From Treponema sp. (lineage in GTDB: Bacteria > Spirochaetota > Spirochaetia > Treponematales > Breznakiellaceae): a stretch of 7,354 bases of DNA. The position numbers and the translations under genes are program-made. The DNA lies in the NCBI GenBank assembly GCA_031276615.1, contig JAISND010000110.1:1-7354 (forward strand), given 5' to 3'. Shown in pieces: positions 6,501 through 7,354 of this stretch. The notes under the pieces are model-generated. The model did not search any database, had not been told where the DNA came from, and saw only the letters and a program-made list of their open reading frames with translations. The first letter of the stretch is position 1. Each line of letters starts with the position of its first letter.

Positions 6501-7354
6501 TCGGCCTCTGCCTTCCGGCCTTGGTCAGTCATATCCCCGGCGAAGGGCTGGAAAAAAAGCCCTCCTTTTTCAGTCTTGAGGCAATCCCCGTGTACGGCGA
6601 AGAACATATCAGGCAAAGTGAAAACCGGGGGATTCTTTTTCCGAATAACAGGGCGGGGCTTGACCGCTTCCTTGAAGAGGCAGAGCCTTTTTACCGGAAT
6701 GCGGAAATTATCCGGACGCCGGAAGTTCCGGAAAGTCACCGGACGCCGACTTCGTTCGGCGCGGAAGAATTTGCCGCCGTCTTCGGCGCCGCGCCGGCAG
6801 GCCCCCGCGCGCCGTCCCCGGCCAAAGGCTTTTTGTCAAGGCCCGAATTTTCCGGCGCCGGTTCCGCCGATGTTTTCGCGCGGGTCGATCCTGTTCTCCG
6901 GCGCTTTGCGGAAAAGGCCGAAGCCGGAAACCGGGGAACCGGGACGGCGCCCCTCTCCGCGCCGCCGCGCCCGGCCGAACGGTTCAGCGCCGCCGATTTC
7001 GGCGCCATTGCCCACGCCTGCGCGGAAGCCCTGTTAAACGAAACGGAACCGGAAATTCCGGCCGGACTGGCCGGTCAGCTCAGCCCCGCCGAAGCGGAAA
7101 CCATGCTTGACGCGGGCAGGGAACTGGCGCGGCGTTTTGCGGATTCGGCCCTGGGAAAGAAAGCCGCCGGCGCGGAACTGCGGAAAAGCGAATTCCCCTT
7201 CAGGACCCTGATAAAGATTCCTGCCGCGAAAGACAGCCCCCCGGCGGGCGGCGCTGCCGGGGCGGAACCGGCGGAGGATTTGTTTGTCAGCGGAACCATC
7301 GATCTGCTGTTCGGGGATGAAGCCGCGGTTTATGTGGTTGACTTCAAGACGGAT
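3563..7354 (+). CDS. addA: AddA-type subunit of the AddAB helicase-nuclease (UvrD/RecB family), 3' end beyond the window
   Basis: The frame is open for 1264 codons to the right edge. It would supply 3'-5' ATP-driven unwinding and one of the complex's two nucleases. Superfamily 1 motifs appear in order: LNEEQ with Q8; Walker A AAGAGSGKT (21-29, K28); Ia TLTFTRKAA (52-60); II IDEFQD (402-407, D403/E404); III VGDEKQSIYRFRGAD (444-458); IV NNYRSSPEL (478 on); V VHLLTIHKSKGLEFPVVF (821-838); VI LLYVGMTRAE (903-912, R910). The nuclease shows H1151, D1247 in SGTIDLL, and D1260/K1262 in VVDFK; the window ends two residues later, so the QxxxY part is unseen. Bacillus AddA is about 1230 residues, so this one is longer, owing to linkers at 515-531, 558-589, 922-947 and 1073-1145. 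The ATG overlaps addB by 14 bases, in another frame. RecB is less likely because the partner is a nuclease-bearing AddB. Confidence 0.9.
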   Translation, partial: MKELNEEQRGAAYRDKNTVVAAGAGSGKTLVLARRFVWLVTDGNLRVDEILTLTFTRKAAAQMYRRIYETLGETAGYSGERGEKAGQALDDFVHARIQTLDSYSAALVRQAAPRYGISPEFSVDGDRCREMALEEALPFLIAHRHHPAIERLYLKKRPEKIAKEIFAETVFKYSRIDEKPDLTGDVMRQFDFICGGEWENQTKKIRDILDHMSGCIREDRELLPDIVPLMAQYESGRIKIPDADGLRAYFDCLRHAQDTAFRRESLPPDKGGGRSGNRDCIAEAEASPVYGAVFALLEFMSALSRCSLQRGKRNNNPVKESIRFIREEVFGEFSSLAVFVMQAGLVLSLMSLLENLQQRYLDRKRAEGVLTFGDIARLSRAILRDQKDIRKSEKAAFKAIMIDEFQDNNELQKELLFLLAEKEGEERDGIPPPENLLPGKLFFVGDEKQSIYRFRGADVSVFRRLKEELGGADISLRNNYRSSPELIGAFNALFGGSDFDPKGEKPTGEYPSIFAAPALSPSGGAPGGGAPIAPFEAAYTPLRAVKEHEGSLTVCILDKKDGGESGDESETGGGDSGTETGENGEEDERLGFVENEARFVAERITRLLEEKQGGYEPDDIAVLFRTHTHQHVFEKHLRQLDIPYASETLSGFFQGGPVNDIMSLLRLVVYPLDTKAYAETLRSPFAGLSLPGLALCLASHNGTKPAFPFDGEALSSLNEGDRIRYSRGREIYRRICGKASRETASALVSELWYGLGYRYETEWNPQTSVYRELYDYLFHLAAQADEKNESLASFVNFIQNLRESGERLDDIEIPLERPGAVHLLTIHKSKGLEFPVVFLCCCGRYSKRGGGAADIYDSGEWGLSFNPPLPSRCLGMKEVKSSFFWEKSRNGENRKKTAELRRLLYVGMTRAETRLYLTGSLDMGRKDGETDGEPAGENSGAGGKSAGDFSLRLKAFIDEKTAKAGSGTGGDLVLDDDTFFGLCLPALVSHIPGEGLEKKPSFFSLEAIPVYGEEHIRQSENRGILFPNNRAGLDRFLEEAEPFYRNAEIIRTPEVPESHRTPTSFGAEEFAAVFGAAPAGPRAPSPAKGFLSRPEFSGAGSADVFARVDPVLRRFAEKAEAGNRGTGTAPLSAPPRPAERFSAADFGAIAHACAEALLNETEPEIPAGLAGQLSPAEAETMLDAGRELARRFADSALGKKAAGAELRKSEFPFRTLIKIPAAKDSPPAGGAAGAEPAEDLFVSGTIDLLFGDEAAVYVVDFKTD

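Noticed and set aside
5006..6739. 577-codon open frame on the minus strand
   Set aside because: It lies wholly opposite addA, whose motifs IV to VI span the same bases. Its translation has no recognisable domain and an Arg/Phe/Gly-rich composition typical of the antisense of GC-biased genes.

Overview
The window holds the end of one gene and almost all of a two-gene DNA-repair operon, separated by a noncoding stretch rich in stem-loops. Base composition is fairly GC-rich by eye (not counted), with GC-rich third codon positions that throw long antisense open frames. The wording of the AddB-like protein, a helicase-like N-terminus without an ATP-binding loop, resembles what I recall from spirochaetes of the Treponema group, including termite-gut lineages. 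That placement is an inference from memory, not from a search.

Positions 1-178 (minus strand) encode 59 residues of a 2Fe-2S ferredoxin-like protein of the succinate dehydrogenase/fumarate reductase iron-sulfur subunit type. The cysteine ligands are intact, but the usual N-terminal 30 or so residues and a ribosome binding site are absent, and an in-frame stop lies just upstream. The gene runs off the left edge.

Positions 179-537 carry no convincing gene. About 181-371 is packed with perfect inverted repeats: a compound hairpin at 280-325, a 13-bp AT-rich hairpin at 342-371, and smaller ones. It looks like an interspersed or structured element abutting, and perhaps having cut, the iron-sulfur gene. 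A GC-rich hairpin at 437-459 lies in the leader of the next gene.

Positions 538-3576 (plus) encode an AddB-type subunit: degenerate helicase-like N-terminal half and a C-terminal PD-(D/E)XK nuclease framed by four cysteines in the AddB iron-sulfur pattern. Overlapping it by 14 bases, 3563 to the right edge (plus) encodes an AddA-type UvrD-family helicase with a complete set of superfamily 1 motifs and a C-terminal nuclease that is cut off just after its catalytic D-x-K. Together the two would form an AddAB helicase-nuclease, which unwinds and resects double-strand DNA ends and prepares them for RecA. The two proteins are probably translationally coupled.

I found no defence island, CRISPR array, transposase, tRNA or rRNA. 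The repair operon is a known type of system. The least explained part of the window is the structured intergenic block and its junction with the truncated iron-sulfur gene.
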